Shown here: positions 12,425 through 24,906 of the stretch, in pieces | How the letters are laid out: every line of letters starts with the position of its first letter | How positions within the stretch are numbered: the first letter of the stretch is position 1 | Source: Litoditis marina | Taxonomy: Eukaryota; Nematoda; Chromadorea; Rhabditida; Rhabditidae | Direction of reading: 5' to 3' | DNA: 64,000 nt | Assembly: GCA_964036275.1 (NCBI GenBank) | Contig: OZ038434.1 | Coordinates: 36,913,279-36,977,278, forward strand | Program-made: the position numbers and the translations under genes | The notes under the pieces: generated by a model | Told to the model about the DNA's origin: nothing | The model's database searches: none | The model's input: the letters and a program-made list of their open reading frames with translations, nothing else

Positions 12425-12647
12425 ATTTGTGTAGTTTGATCTCTGTGCTTACCAGTGTGCTGATTGTGAGTGATCGTAGTTTACGAGCTCAAATAGCCGG
12501 GTGGGGGGGGGAGGGGGGCAGAAAGGAAAGTTCATCTTGAAGAGCCGCTCCAGAGAGACCGATATACACAAATTTTCATTCACACTAACGAACCTACTTT
12601 GCATACGGTTCGCATGTTTTATCCTGTTTTTGCTCGCGCAACGTTAC

Positions 12648-12673
12648 GTTTAGGTACCCCGGGGTACCTAAAC
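12648..12673. repeat. Perfect 26-bp palindrome
   Basis: GTTTAGGTACCCC is followed directly by its exact reverse complement, with no spacer. It lies in non-coding sequence. Confidence 0.9.
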
Positions 12674-12702
12674 TAGCTTTCCATTCTGCCCTCCTTCAAA
12701 GT

Positions 12703-12836
12703 TTCATTCATTAAATTTTGGTTACGTTGACGGTAATTTTATCACATTTGTACCTAGTCGTGAGCAAGTTTGTCAGTTTCTCACAGGAGAAAGATTCCTA
12801 CTGAGACTCCTACAGTACACATTCGAAGTTTTCAAT
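12703..12836. repeat. Direct repeat, copy 2 (pair with 12280-12424)
   Basis: Second copy of the block at 12280. It overlaps the left end of the MITE at 12793, so MITE and flank may have been copied together. Confidence 0.65.
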
Positions 12837-12993
12837 GTCAGGTTTCTCATCTAAATATCGACTTTGCAGGAGAAGTTTTGGAGCAGTCCTTGTGATTGAG
12901 AAGCAGAATCATGTGCGAACAACTTTACTTCTCGATAAAATGTAGTTCATCCCAACGCACTGTAATCTCACTGTAGGAGTCTCAATGAGAATG
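12793..12993. mobile_element. MITE, CATTCCTACTGAGAC family
   Basis: Left end GATTCCTACTGAGACTCC and right end GGAGTCTCAATGAGAATG are inverted copies. TACAGT/ACTGTA continues the pairing inward. About 200 bp, non-coding. Confidence 0.7.
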
Positions 12994-13116
12994 AAAAATA
13001 CTATTTTCAGCTTTTCTCATCGAGTCAAGTTCCATCACGTCGTGGAACATGAACTACACATTGAGTTTGTCGATTCAACATGTTTGGGCAACACATACCG
13101 AAATATTCAACATTGC

Positions 13117-13190
13117 GTGAGCGCCGAGCGGGATCGAGCCGGGCGCGGTTAGGCGAGAGGCAGGCGCACTACCCGCTGAGCTACTTAGAC
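13117..13190 (-). pseudogene. tRNA-like relic
   Basis: On the minus strand an A-box-like TAGCTCAGCGGGTAG is followed about 30 bases later by a B-box-like GGCTCGATCCC, the spacing of a tRNA gene. The outer seven bases at each end do not pair into an acceptor stem. It is therefore probably a tRNA pseudogene or tRNA-derived repeat rather than a working tRNA. Confidence 0.45.
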
Positions 13191-13569
13191 ATTATTGTCA
13201 AAGGAGGTATAACATAGGAATCGCTATACTCTTTTTCAAAAAAAAATTTCAAGCTCATCTCTTCGTTAAATTTGTTTGGTCAGGAACCACAAGCAAAGAT
13301 ATACAAAGTTTAAGGACTGATTTCGTGTCGATTCGTTATATACAAACAATTGTCATGATCAAGGAGTGTTGTTCAATGAGGCTGTCACTGGTTTTGAGTT
13401 GGATGGTTGGCCCTGAAAAACATAGGTATTTATTGTAAATGGTGGAGAAATCTTATTATCCACTCGTGTTATCTCTTTCTCAAAGTTTATTAACAAACGA
13501 AATGCAAACTGTGCAATAAACCTAGAATGAATTTGCTAGGGTTATATCTTCAAAATGAGTGGGGTTTAC

Positions 13570-13874
<305 letters not shown>

Positions 13875-13999
13875 ATTTGGTTGGGTTTTTGTGAGAAAAT
13901 CTCGGAATGTGAACTCCAATCTCTCAAGCATCTTCTCCATTAGATTTCTCTAGACGCCTGCTTCTGAACTGTCAACGGACTCCCAGAAACATGATCACT

Positions 14000-14495
14000 C
14001 TCGAAAAGTGACTTTTTTGCCCATTATAGCCAGTAGATGATGATAGAACGAAATAGAAGTCGTCATAACGTTGTTGGTCGCCAGGCTCATCAGAATAGCG
14101 AAACTGGAACATAGGAATATATTTCGTTATTCAAAGTATATGGAAATGAATTGGTTAATCAAGTCTAGCGAGAATGTATGGAGGAATCTGTATCAACATT
14201 TTATCTCGGATATAATAGAACCGGTTTTTCACTATTTTCACTAGTTCGCGGAAAATAGTTTTCTCCATCATCTAACCAACGCGCTTGCTAATTTGAAATT
14301 CCGTGAGCCCAATGCATAGTTTCATCTTATTTCAATCTCAACTAGGGATTCTACCGTGTTTTCAAGTCGGGATAACTCAACCATTATTCCAGTTTTAAAC
14401 ATACCTCGGACATAATAGAACCAATAGAACCAGCTGAAAGAGAGCAGAAACAGTTTGGTAGTCGAGTATGACATCGAATTTGGGATACAATCGAG
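14000..14495 (-). pseudogene. Membrane-protein paralogue, frameshifted (copy in duplication A)
   Basis: An exon at about 14490-14413 ends in the phase-2 codon LLCP(R/S), as in the gene at 8787-10844. After an intron of about 300 bases, 14106 downward reads FAILMSLATNNVMTTSISFY. After the IMGKKV stretch the frame meets TGA at once, whereas a one-base shift gives RVIMFLG, matching the hydrophobic segment of its sister at 23.2 kb. A stop also lies about ten codons upstream of the first exon. Together these indicate a decayed member of the chemoreceptor-like family. Confidence 0.5.
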
Positions 14496-14814
14496 AATAG
14501 CAGAATACTCTAAATTACGTCCAGAACATCAGTGGTATTCACATGTCATAACCACAAGTACACCATTGGACGACCACGGATGTAGTGAAATATATAATCT
14601 GAAAAAAACTATAGTTATGTATGAGTCACAGTACTCACAACTGTCCGTTTTTTCATATCTCGCTACTATTAGTTTACTTTGCTTCGCTAGAATCAGGTCA
14701 AAATAAAAGAACGTCAACTATACCAAAGTTTTACTGTATGATTAAACGACTCAATTTAATTTTAGCACCATTAGTCACATTCCATAGAACATGAACGAGC
14801 CAAACGTTACCTGA

Positions 14815-15605
14815 GTTGTACTACTCCATCGAACTTGGTCCTTTTCTGCCATGGGAGCATTCTCAGAAAGTATTCTTCGTTGAAAACCTCTGCGATCTCC
14901 TTGTGAAGTGTTGTTGAGGTTTCACGGTAGATATGATGGTGAGGTAGGCCAATCGAACCAGAATAAAGGGGTGTCTGGACGAAAACTGGTGTCTCGCTCA
15001 GATGTATCAATGTACAGTAGCACTCTTCGTGAACGGTATCCGTTTCTTCTCCAATATGTTATCTGACTTTGACCGTGAAAAGTTGTCTCAAATCTTCTCA
15101 TTCAACCGTTCCAAGAAGCAAGGAATCAATTCAGAGACCGTTGTCACCATTTCGTCCCTAAAATCAGTTGGAATGGGGATTGACATGGATTGACAGTTGT
15201 AGTTTGCACTCGATACATAATTCCATCTTCGAACGAAATACGCAGGAGCAAACTACAAACACAGCAGGATGTACTTGAGTTCAATTGTGTTAACTGAACA
15301 CAGGAGAAAGATCGGTCCTATGAAATACACTGTCGCTTCGCTATGATATAACAGGTTTGTAGTTTGATCGCGATTCGCTGATCACAACCGAGATTCGGTA
15401 AATGATTGCTAACTTCGTTCTAGATAAAACAACGTGTTTTTGAAAACAATTGAGATGTGTTTTGGAGAAATATCGAGCAAACTAACCTGATAGTTTGAAC
15501 ATAAATAATGTAGAAGTAAGTACGTAGTATTTTCCAGAGATGTCTGATCCGATAATGAGAATAATAGAGGGTTAAAGGTTACACCAAGATGCCACGCCTA
15601 CTAGT
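14815..15605 (-). pseudogene. Decayed multi-exon gene remnants
   Basis: Coding-looking pieces on the minus strand include an exon ending YVQTIR at a GTTAGT donor (about 15600-15529), a PIPTDFRDEMVTTVSELIPC stretch (about 15188-15120), and a GLPHHHIYRETSTTLHKEI stretch ending at a GTAACG donor near 14811. The middle piece runs into TGA where the duplicate at 24.2 kb stays open. Whether this was the upstream part of the membrane-protein gene or a separate neighbour is unclear. I do not recognise the family. Confidence 0.35.
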
Positions 15606-15791
15606 TAATTGGGGTTTCTGTTTTGAGCAGCACACCTGGGTAATAATATTGAAAAAGCAATGGGACCAATAGGTAATTGGATGAGAAATTGGATTGGATT
15701 CAATGGATAAATGCACTCAATTATGCCCTAGAAGTAAAGATAGAAATCAAATTATTATTTTCCGTGTGTCAAAACTTGAAATACAAATATA

Positions 15792-15826
15792 CTGTTAGTT
15801 AGTTAGTTAGTTAGTTGGTTACTTAG
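15792..15826. repeat. (TTAG)n microsatellite
   Basis: Short TTAG tandem, with TTGG variants, inside duplication copy A; longer in copy B. Confidence 0.9.
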
Positions 15827-17689
15827 TTGCACAGTCACGTGAAACATGTTATACACAGCAGAACTCAGAAACGTGCTATGACAAAGTGCACGATACCTCA
15901 TTAGAATGCTTACTTACGTGGTGACTATTCAATCGACATTTAGTATATAATGTCGAATTCAGGAATCTGCTAGAACTAAAACACGGCTTTGGCTTCTGAA
16001 AACTTATCAAAAACTGAGAATCTGAAATTTGGGTCAAAATTCACAGGTTGGGTTTATTGGACCTAGAGAAGCTTAAGTTTATAGTTTCAGAAAAATATAT
16101 TAAAGTTGAATTTTCGTATTCCGGATGTTTTTGGATAGTGAGATATGAAGCATTGGGGACCCTTATTTTTTACAGAGTTATAGCGTTATAGAGTGTCCTC
16201 ATGGATTGGTGACATTTTCCGTTATGAAGTGGTCCACGTAAGTGGGCGTGAGTTTTACGGTGAGGGTCCCAGATCATATATCTCGGCTCAACGTGGTTCG
16301 CTTCCCGGAAACTCTTTCTCAGTTGTTCATCAACTCAGTTGATGGCGGTGTGCAAAAAATTGAGTTGGTATTGAGTTGGTCATTTTTTTCTTATCTTGGC
16401 GATAAAAATCGTTAAAATGATGTTCAGATGTGAACGTTTCCGAAACACTATTTTTCTATCGAGATTTATCCACAAGTCGGTTTCCGATTCGTGAAATTCG
16501 GTTGAGGGCAGACTTATGGCCGAAGTTTCAAAATTTTGTCATGGATTGGTGACGTTTTAACGTTGAAAGCAAAACTAATACGTGTTACGGTAATAGAAGA
16601 ATCGGAGATAGGAGCTGAGGTTTGTTGGCTGGGTTTATCTCATACACAGAGGGTGGAACTGAAAGTTTGAGCAAATTTGGTCAAAGTTTAAATTGAGAAA
16701 CCACGGGATCAAACTACACGCATAACGATTTTCAGAACTTTCCGGGAAAAGGGGGGAAATCCTGGTTTAAACGGAGATACTCAGCTGAAACTTGCTCGAG
16801 GAGTAAAATAGGTCTTTCTGACGATTCTGTAAATGATTCGGTCGGAAATGTTCGTAACTGGCCAACTTTTTCAATGTCGCTAAAAAACGACCAAATGTCG
16901 TTTTAAATCGACATTTTGGCCGTTTTTTATACAGGTCGGTTGGTTTTATAAACGCAAAATCGAAAAGTTCATTTTAGGTTCACGTGGTTTGTTTTTGAGC
17001 TTCGATCTTTGAAAGAAAACCTGTCTGAAATAAACACATCCTGCGAAGTTTTGAAGCATATTTCTGTTGGAGCTAGATTTAGGGGTTTGGCAGTTGTTAC
17101 CCCTTTTTTAGACAAAACGACGTGGGAAAATACGGAAAGTTGGTACTCGTTTACGGAACTCGCAACAGCAGCGTGACTTGGCGGTCCACATCAGCTATCT
17201 GTCTACCGTGGCAAAATTGCAGGGAATGGGGAATAGTTTGTTTTTCGTAAGATAAAGTGATAAGAAAGAATTATGATGGGGTTGAATTGAATAGTTCAGG
17301 TGGCCATGACAATTCATTGCTAGATCATATCAATAGGTTCAATATTCTACAGTTCAAGCACCTGATGAACTGTATACCAGTCCATTCCAACACGTCTTTT
17401 GGTTATTTTAGCATATATTCACTTATGTTCGTATATTGCATGTCGTTGTTGAAACAAAATCGTTTCTCTTCGTTTGGAAGTGGCTTCTCCAAGTCGTCAT
17501 GAAACAAGTAACAAGATCGACCATTGCTTAATGTGGTCTCAAATGTCGTTTTGAAATTACAGTCCAAAGAAAATTATGTTTATTTTGGAGCGTAGCAGTT
17601 GTTTGATGTTCCGAACTGTCCAATTCCATGATTTGGACAGCTTTCAAGTTTTTCAAAGGTTAATTCCACGCCAACAGTATAGTCGCGGT
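15827..17689. other. Non-coding part of duplication A
   Basis: Sequence present again at about 24907-26782. It contains scattered ATCAAACTACA / TGTAGTTTGAT words, which also flank 15250-15370, but no supported gene. Confidence 0.5.
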
Positions 17690-17902
17690 CATTCCTACTG
17701 AGACTTGGCAGTGTGCCAACGAAAATACTAGGATGTTTTTCACCGCTTTGGAAGTTTTTTAAATAATCTGCAAAACTCTGGAAGCGATTGTTCAATCCCA
17801 TACGACAAAGTTAACAAAAAACGTCTGTAGAGTACTTTGTCTGCTCTAAGGGATAGTCATCCGAAAATCTTGGCACAATGCCAAGGGGTCTCAGTGGGAA
17901 TG
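17690..17902. mobile_element. MITE, CATTCCTACTGAGAC family
   Basis: Ends CATTCCTACTGAGAC and GTCTCAGTGGGAATG are inverted. The pairing continues through TTGGCAGTGTGCC / GGCACAATGCCAA. About 213 bp; its duplicate is at 26783-26996. Confidence 0.8.
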
Positions 17903-18097
17903 AAATGAATAATATTTCTACGTTATCCATAGACCATTGAATGCAACAAGAGAAATTGAGGAACACAAATGGACATTTATCGATTTCACTGTGCCTCGAT
18001 CAAGGAATGTTATGAGGTTCTATTGAAGTTTTTAACGGCGCCGTCGTTCAAAACAATTGGCGTAGTTTTAACCGTGTTCAAGTGAGAGCAACTTTTG

Positions 18098-18171
18098 TGC
18101 TCCAGGCAGGAATCGAACCTTCGTTCGCCGTGCGTGAATAGAGCTTTTATCCAATCCGCCAATCAGACATG
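18098..18171 (-). pseudogene. tRNA-like relic
   Basis: The minus strand shows an A-box-like TGGCGGATTGGAT and a good B box, GGTTCGATTCC, at tRNA spacing. The ends do not form a seven-pair acceptor stem, so a tRNA-derived pseudogene is more likely than a functional tRNA. Confidence 0.45.
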
Positions 18172-18980
18172 TGAATAGGAGTGAAAACCAATATGTACCC
18201 GCCTATCATGAGGTCTTCATTGGAAAACGTCTTTCTACTGCACGTTAAACTCTTCTTTCATTCTTATTTTCACGAAACCGGTCTATCCATGATTTTTCGG
18301 GAGACTATTTTCGGCCCTCTCACACGTAATATTCAAATTTCAGACATAACTGGAAAATAAGTATACCTCAACTTTTTTCATAGCTTTTCAACAATGTAAG
18401 AAGTTTCGGAATAAGTTAATTTTGAGCGAAACTTTGCCGAGATTTGAGGAGGCGGACACTTTTGTCGCCGCCGCCGCCTCCGCCTCCGAGCACGGTAGCC
18501 ATTTTTGTTAGACGTTTGGCCTACTTACTTCTCTCAATTAATTTTAATCGGAACGTGAACTCAGTGTCTTGTAGACGTGTTGCCCTTCAGTGATTCATGC
18601 AAACATCTAGGAAAATGGTTCACGTACTTTGAAGAAAATGGTAATAAACTGTTTTGGAATGTCTGCAGACCTCTGAACAGAAACTAATCTGCGCGACGAT
18701 GATCGAAACATTTGAATAGGAAAAAAGTAGAGAAATGAGTTGTCGCAATCAATCAACTGTGTCCGATGAAAAACGAGGATAAATACTATCTAAAGTAAGT
18801 AATTGATTAAGTTCAAAGTTACACCGTTTTGGCCTCCGCGCCTCCACCAAAGTACGAAAATAGGTTTGAAGCCCGTAAAGTTCTAGATAATAAAACTTCA
18901 CCTTAGTAGAGTTTATTTTGAGTTAATTATATTGTTCTCCATGTCCTATTGTTTTTGAACCTCGGCATTTGTGTAATGTA
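18172..18980. other. Intergenic, nothing firm
   Basis: AT-rich, with a short GCC/TCC triplet tract near 18466-18488. No supported gene. Confidence 0.45.
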
Positions 18981-19065
18981 TTGTTGGTTTTCTTGTTAGA
19001 CCGAACACGGTTCAATTAAAGAACATCATATCACTTCGTGTTCGGTCTAACAAGAAAACCAACAA
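18981..19065. repeat. Perfect 29-bp inverted repeat (hairpin)
   Basis: Bases 18981-19009 and 19037-19065 are exact reverse complements around a 27-base loop. The size suits either a very short fold-back element or a precursor-like RNA hairpin. Transcription cannot be judged here. Confidence 0.85.
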
Positions 19066-19429
19066 TAATTATATTGTACTAATAAAACTAATTTACCTTG
19101 TCCAGTGATTGAAGAAAGGGTCGGAAACTGATCGGGAACCATACTGGAATACTGGTGTTTCCTTGCAGTACTTTCTTTAATACGATCCACCGAAGCTTTT
19201 TACCATCGACAACCGCACTTCAAAAGTTTCCTGAAAAGTCAATACCATTTAAGCAATATGGAAAGTCTGATGTGCTTTTTCAAACGTTTGATTGGCTTTA
19301 AAAAAGTCAGTATGATGAATATGGGTAACAAGTTCTCTTTTTAGTCAGAAAGCCTAAGATTTGGACCTTCTCGATGAAAATCGTGTTCATGATGAACAAT
19401 TGAGACGCCTTTAAATGGAAGAAACTAAC

Positions 19430-19650
19430 CTGATAGTAACAGCATAAATACTGTAGAATTTAATATGTAGTACTTTCCAGAGATGTATGATCCGGTAGTA
19501 ATAATGACATAGGGTTGAAGGATACACTAAGACGCCACGCCCATAAGTTAATTGGGGTTTCAGTTTTGAGTAGCACACCTGGGTGAGAATATTGGAAAGG
19601 CAATAGACCAATGGGTAATTGGGGATTCACCTCAAAACTCAATTATGTTC
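19430..19650 (-). pseudogene. Third copy of the HLWK exon, isolated
   Basis: Related to 15480-15700 and 24530-24750. This copy is the most open of the three, reading towards RIIHLWKVLHIKFYSIYAV and ending at a GTTAGT donor (19430). No neighbouring exons of the family were found, so it is probably a fragment. Confidence 0.4.
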
Positions 19651-20312
19651 TAGATGTGAGATTATGAACCACATTAAGGCGTTCTGTGTATCAGAGCATG
19701 AAAAACAGGAGATTTGTGGACATCAGGAATGTGATCAAACTACAAACACAGAAAAACAGAACACAATCTGCTTCTGAAGACAATCATTATGGTCACGTGA
19801 ATAATGTAGAGACATTAGAAAATGTTCACGTTTCTCAATTTTGATGTACAGACTCAACTCAACCTCATAACTCAACCTCATAACTTGCAAATCGATCGGT
19901 CGTTACAGACTTGTATACATTATTGCTCTATTTCTGGGCATATTCTTTATAAATTGCGCTTGTTCCATTACGATCAGTGCTCTGTGCTTCAATTTGTTGA
20001 TTGGATTGTTATCTTTTCGTTTGTTTTCCCCAAAGATTGCAATATAGCTTTCAAAGGACTGATTTGCATACTTTCACGTCAGTGGTTCTTGGACATTTTT
20101 TGTAACTGGAAAGCTGATTTGAATACTTCAATAGTTGGTCTTTTAATGACATTTTGATGTTGTAACGAACGAGCAGTGTATTGTTTTCAATGGCTAACTG
20201 GGTATGGATATAATTATATGTCTCAATGTTTTCCCTGTACAAGCGAATTATATTTCTGATCAACATTCATCTTTTCAATCTTCTGATTTGTACTTACCAT
20301 TATCCTATCATG
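19651..20312. other. Intergenic, nothing recognised
   Basis: AT-rich sequence with overlapping short frames on both strands and no supporting signal for any of them. Confidence 0.4.
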
Positions 20313-22098
20313 TGAGAATATCGGTATCTTATCTTATCTTATCTTACTTTATCTTATCATGTGAGAATATCGGTTCGGAAAATAACTTTTGATTGTTTTC
20401 GGTTGTTTTCCATACATTTTACCGGAATTCGGTAGTTCTCTTTCTGCCAACTTCAGAAAATTTCATTCATAATTAAATATTACTGGTCGTTATTTGGTTT
20501 TTAAAATCTGGTTTTAGTTCAGTCTTACCGTGATTCGCGAGATTTCACTGAAAATCAGTTGGAAAAACTACTCACACAATGGAACTGAAAGGCGTTCCCC
20601 GTATGCTGCTTCAGATAAAGCGAACCTCACACCCGTGGACTTTTCCAGTTCAAATGAAACCCGAACGTGAAATGTTGTCTGTAATTTGAGTTTAAACTCA
20701 GAACAAGCGTCGTTGCAAAACAGTACACTACTGTTTATACAGCGTGGCTGTCATAGATATTGATTTATTCTCTCGTCGTCTAACTCTCCGGCGCCCGCAC
20801 TGTTCCTAGATTTTTTGCAATACAGTTTCGACCAGACGCGAATTTGTAATTAACAGCCTTTGGTCTAACAAAAATCTGTTACTGGTATGGAGTCGGTAGG
20901 TTGTAGGATTGTTAAGATCGAAATCGAAAATCGATTAAAGTCGAAAAAAGTCGAATTTCAATTTTCGATCTTCAGATCGAAAATCGAATCAATCGAAATT
21001 TCACCAAAGTCGAAAAGTCGAAAATCAAAAACACAGATTAGACAAAATTTGTTCAAAATCAAAAAAGGCGAAGTTTTTCAGAATCGAAATTTCGATTATT
21101 TACGAGTTTCGATTCTAACCTCGAAAAATGGTCAGATTTCGATTAGGAACCACCATACGATAGTTCTGATAATGAGTATAGTGCATTGACATAATATATC
21201 TAGCCCGAGAATATCGGTATCTTATCTTATCTTATCTTACTTTATCTTATCATGTGAGAATATCGGTTCGGAAAATAACTTTTGATTGTTTTAGGTTGTT
21301 TTCCATACATTTTACCGGAATTCGGTAGTTCTCTTTCTGCCAACTTCAGAAAATTTCATTCATAATTAAATATTACTGGTCGTTATTTGGTTTTTAAAAT
21401 CTGGTTTTAGTTCAGTCTTACCGTGATTCGCGAGATTTCACTGAAAATCAGTTGGAAAAACTACTCACACAATGGAACTGAAAAGCGTTTCCCGTATGCT
21501 GCTTCAGATAAAGCGAACCTCACACCCGTGGTCTTTTCCAGTTCAAATGAAACCCGAACGTGAAATGTTGTCTGTAATTTGAGTTTAAACTCAGAACAAG
21601 CGTCGTTGCAAAACAGTACACTACTGTTTATACAGCGTGGCTGTCATAGATATTGATTTATTCTCTCGTCGTCTAACTCTCCGGCGCCCGCACTGTTCCT
21701 AGATTTTTTGCAATACAGTTTCGACCAGACGCGAATTTGTAATTAACAGCCTTTGGTCTAACAAAAATCTGTTACTGGTATGGAGTCGGTAGGTTGTAGG
21801 ATTGTTAAGATCGAAATCGAAAATCGATTAAAGTCGAAAAAAGTCGAATTTCAATTTTCGATCTTCAGATCGAAAATCGAATCAATCGAAATTTCACCAA
21901 AGTCGAAAAGTCGAAAATCGAAAACACAGATTAGACAAAATTTGTTCAAAATCAAAAAAGGCGAAGTTTTTCAGAATCGAAATTTCGATTATTTACGAGT
22001 TTCGATTCTAACCTCTAAAAATGGTCAGATTTCGATTAGGAACCACCATACGATAGTTCTGATAATGAGTATAGTGCATTGACATAATATATCTAGCC
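20313..22098. repeat. 893-bp tandem duplication (two copies)
   Basis: 20313-21205 and 21206-22098 are adjacent direct copies with only a handful of substitutions. Each begins at GAGAATATCGGTATC with a CTTAT simple tract and ends in a TCGAAA-rich segment. The near identity marks a recent event. The identical 100-codon frames inside both copies consist largely of TCGAAA repeat and are not called as genes. Confidence 0.92.
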
Positions 22099-22260
22099 CA
22101 TGGAGTGAGTTTCCCATTAGATATCGAAAGTCGAAAATCGAAATAAGCAGTTTTTTTTCCGAACTACGCAAAATCGAAATCGAATCGAATCGAAATTTTA
22201 AACTGGCCTAAAGTCGAAAATCGAAATAATCGGTTTTCTATAATCGATTAACAACCCTAG
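22099..22260. repeat. TCGAAA-rich repeat
   Basis: Iterated TCGAAA/AATCGA words, closing with ATCGATTAACAACC. That is the inverse of GTTAAGATCGA at the left side of the TCGAAA block in each 893-bp copy. The whole may therefore be one low-complexity inverted-repeat element whose right end survives only in the second copy. Confidence 0.55.
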
Positions 22261-23184
22261 TAGGTTGGCTTTGGGGGGGGGGGATTTGTGAATAACTTTT
22301 ACGTTTCGAAATCAAAGTACGAGGTCAGCCCAACCTTTATCGATCCGAAATTACAATTTGCGTTGTGGTCAGCATGAGGCAAACACTTTTGTCAACTGAC
22401 ATTTGGCCATGATATCATATTTTGTTGTTGATTGAAATGCATAACAAGTTTTCTCTCCCGATGGCGTATTAAAGCCTTCTCTAACTCGAATTCGGTTCGA
22501 TTTCCGCTCTCGGAAAGTTTTCACGAGAAAGGAGTACTGATTTATTGATTGTCGATTAGACTGCAGTATAAACAAGTCTTCATTGGAAAACTATGTCGTA
22601 TGATTTTTTGAAATGTACAAACTAGGGTTGTTGTCATGATCACTGATTTTTGGTCAAAGAAGCTGTAACTGGCTTGGAGTCGGTTGGTTGTATAAACTCT
22701 CCGGAGTCGGTTGGTTGTATAACCTATTCTTGCAGTGGCATTGATATAACTTCTTCGTTAACTTTGTCAGGTTCAAAATCACACACAAAGACATGAAAAG
22801 TTTATTGACTGATTTCTTGTTGATTTGTTATATACAAACAAGTGTTGTGATCACTGATTGCTGGTGTTAAATAAGCTGTCTCTGGTTTGGAGTCGGTTGG
22901 TTGGCCCTGGAAAACATGGGTATTGATTGAAGATGGTGAAAAATTATATTTGTATCCACTGTGTTACCTTTTGCTTCAAATTAACTGACAAAGGAAATGC
23001 TAGTTGGTCGAAGACCTGTTTCGTTTCTATTAAATGTTGCTACGGTTATCCCTACAGAATGAGTGCCGTTTTCCCGTCTCGTTCGGTGGGAAGTTTGTGA
23101 GAACATCTCGGGATGGTCACTCTACGCTCAAGCATTTTTTCCACTCTTTCTAGACGCATGTTCTCGAACTGTCAATGGAACTCA

Positions 23185-23590
23185 CCGTAACCAATCACTA
23201 GGGCAGCCAGAAAGATGATCACTCTCAAAAAAAACTTTTTTGTCCATTATAACCAATAGACGATGATAGAACGAAATGGCAGTCGTCATAACGTTGTTGG
23301 TCGTCAGGAACACCAAAATAGCGAAACTGAAACAAAGGTATATAGGAATATACTTTGTTATTCAAAGTATGAATGAATGAATAGAGATACCAAAACATCC
23401 AAAAACAGTTAGTCAAAGAGGCGAAAATTTATGGACGAAAATGTATCAACAATTTATCTCGGACATAATAGAACCAATAGAACCAGCTGAACGAGAGCAG
23501 AAACAGTTTGGTAGTCGAGTATGACATCGAATTCGGGATACAATAGAGAATAACAGATTATTCTCAATTGAGTGCAGTACATCAGTGGCA
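23185..23590 (-). pseudogene. Membrane-protein paralogue, frameshifted (copy in duplication B)
   Basis: An upstream piece opens at the ATG near 23579 and runs through YPEFDVILDYQTVSALFQLV to the conserved phase-2 end at LLCP. The next exon (about 23330 downward) reads FAILVFLTTNNVMTTAISFY. A run of eight A/T (about 23227-23234) then shifts the frame; the other frame continues RVIIFLAALVIGYG to a GTGAGT donor. A TGA precedes the start region. It is less damaged than its sister at 14.0 kb but still broken. Confidence 0.5.
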
Positions 23591-23859
23591 TTCACCTGTC
23601 ATAACCACAAGTACACCATTGGACGACCACGGATGTAGTGAAATATATCATCTGAAAGAAGTAAAGTTATGTATGAGTTACAGTTCTCAAAACTGTCCGT
23701 TTTTATTTATTTTCCGCTACTATTTGTTTACGCTACAATCAGGTCAAAATATAAGAACTTCAACTATACCAAAGTTTTCCTGTATGATTAAACGACTCAA
23801 TTTCATTTTAGCATCATAAGTTACATTTCATGGAACATGAACGAGCCAAACGTTACCTG

Positions 23860-24245
23860 AGTTGTACTACTCCATCGAACTTGGTCTTTTCTGGCATTGG
23901 AGCATTCTCAGAAAGTATTCTTCGTTGAAAACCTCTGCGATCTCCTTGTGAAGTGTTGTTGAGGTTTCACGGTAGATATGATGGTGAGGTAGGCCAATCG
24001 AACCAGAATGAAGAGTGCCTGGACGAAAACTGGTGTCGCGCTCAGATGTATCAATGTACAGTAGCACTCTTCGTGAACGGTATCCGTTTCTTCTCCAATA
24101 TGTTATCTGACTTTGACCGTGAGAAGTTGTCTTGAAACTTCTCATTCAACCGTTCCGAGAAGCAAGGAATCAATTCAGATACCGTTGTCACCATTTCGTT
24201 CCTGAAATCAGTTGGAATGGGGATTGACATGGATTGACAGTTGTA
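23860..24245 (-). pseudogene. Decayed exon remnants (copy B)
   Basis: Counterpart of 14815-15190. Here PIPTDFRNEMVTTVSELIPC continues through a stretch that is stopped in copy A, and FVQALFILVRLAYLTII forms a hydrophobic segment. However, a one-base loss near 23895-23905 relative to copy A breaks the following exon. Confidence 0.35.
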
Positions 24246-24529
24246 GTTTGCACTCGATAAATAATTCCATCTTCGGACAAAATAAGCAGGAGAAAACTAC
24301 AAACAAAGCAGGATGTACTTGAGTCCGATTGTGTTAACTGAACACAGGAGAAAGATGGGTCCTACGAAATACACGGTCGCTTCGCTATGATATAACAGGT
24401 TTGTAGTTTGATCGCGATACGCTGATCACAACCGAGATTCGGTCAATGATTGCTAACTTCATGTTCTAGATAACACAACGTGTTTTTGAAAACAATTGAG
24501 ATGTGTTTTGGAGAAATATGGAGCAAACT

Positions 24530-24750
24530 AACCTGATAGTTCGAACATAAATATTGTAGAAGTAAGTACGTAGTACTTTCCAGAGATGTCTGATCCGGTA
24601 ATGAGAATTATAGAGGGTTAAAGGTTACACCAAGATGCCACGCCCATGAGTTAATTGGGGTTTCTGTTTTGAGCAGCACACCTGGGTAATAATATTGAAA
24701 AAGCAATGGGACCAGTAGATAATTGGATGAGAAAGTGAATTGGATTCAAT
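24530..24750 (-). pseudogene. HLWK exon remnant (copy B)
   Basis: Copy of 15480-15700 with the same GTTAGT donor. The reading frame is interrupted as in copy A. Confidence 0.35.
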
Positions 24751-24837
24751 GGATAAATGCACTCAATTATGCCCTAGAAGTAAAGATAGAAATCAAATTA
24801 TTATTTTCCGTGTGTCAAAACTTGAAATACAAATGTA

Positions 24838-24839
24838 CT

Positions 24840-24878
<39 letters not shown>

Positions 24879-24906
24879 GGTTAGTTAGTTAGTTGGTTAG
24901 TTAGTT
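24838..24906. repeat. (TTAG)n microsatellite
   Basis: Expanded relative to its duplicate at 15792-15826. Confidence 0.92.

Noticed and set aside
20887..22082. Two identical 100-codon frames
   Set aside because: They lie in the tandem duplication and mostly read TCGAAA repeat; no splice or family signal.
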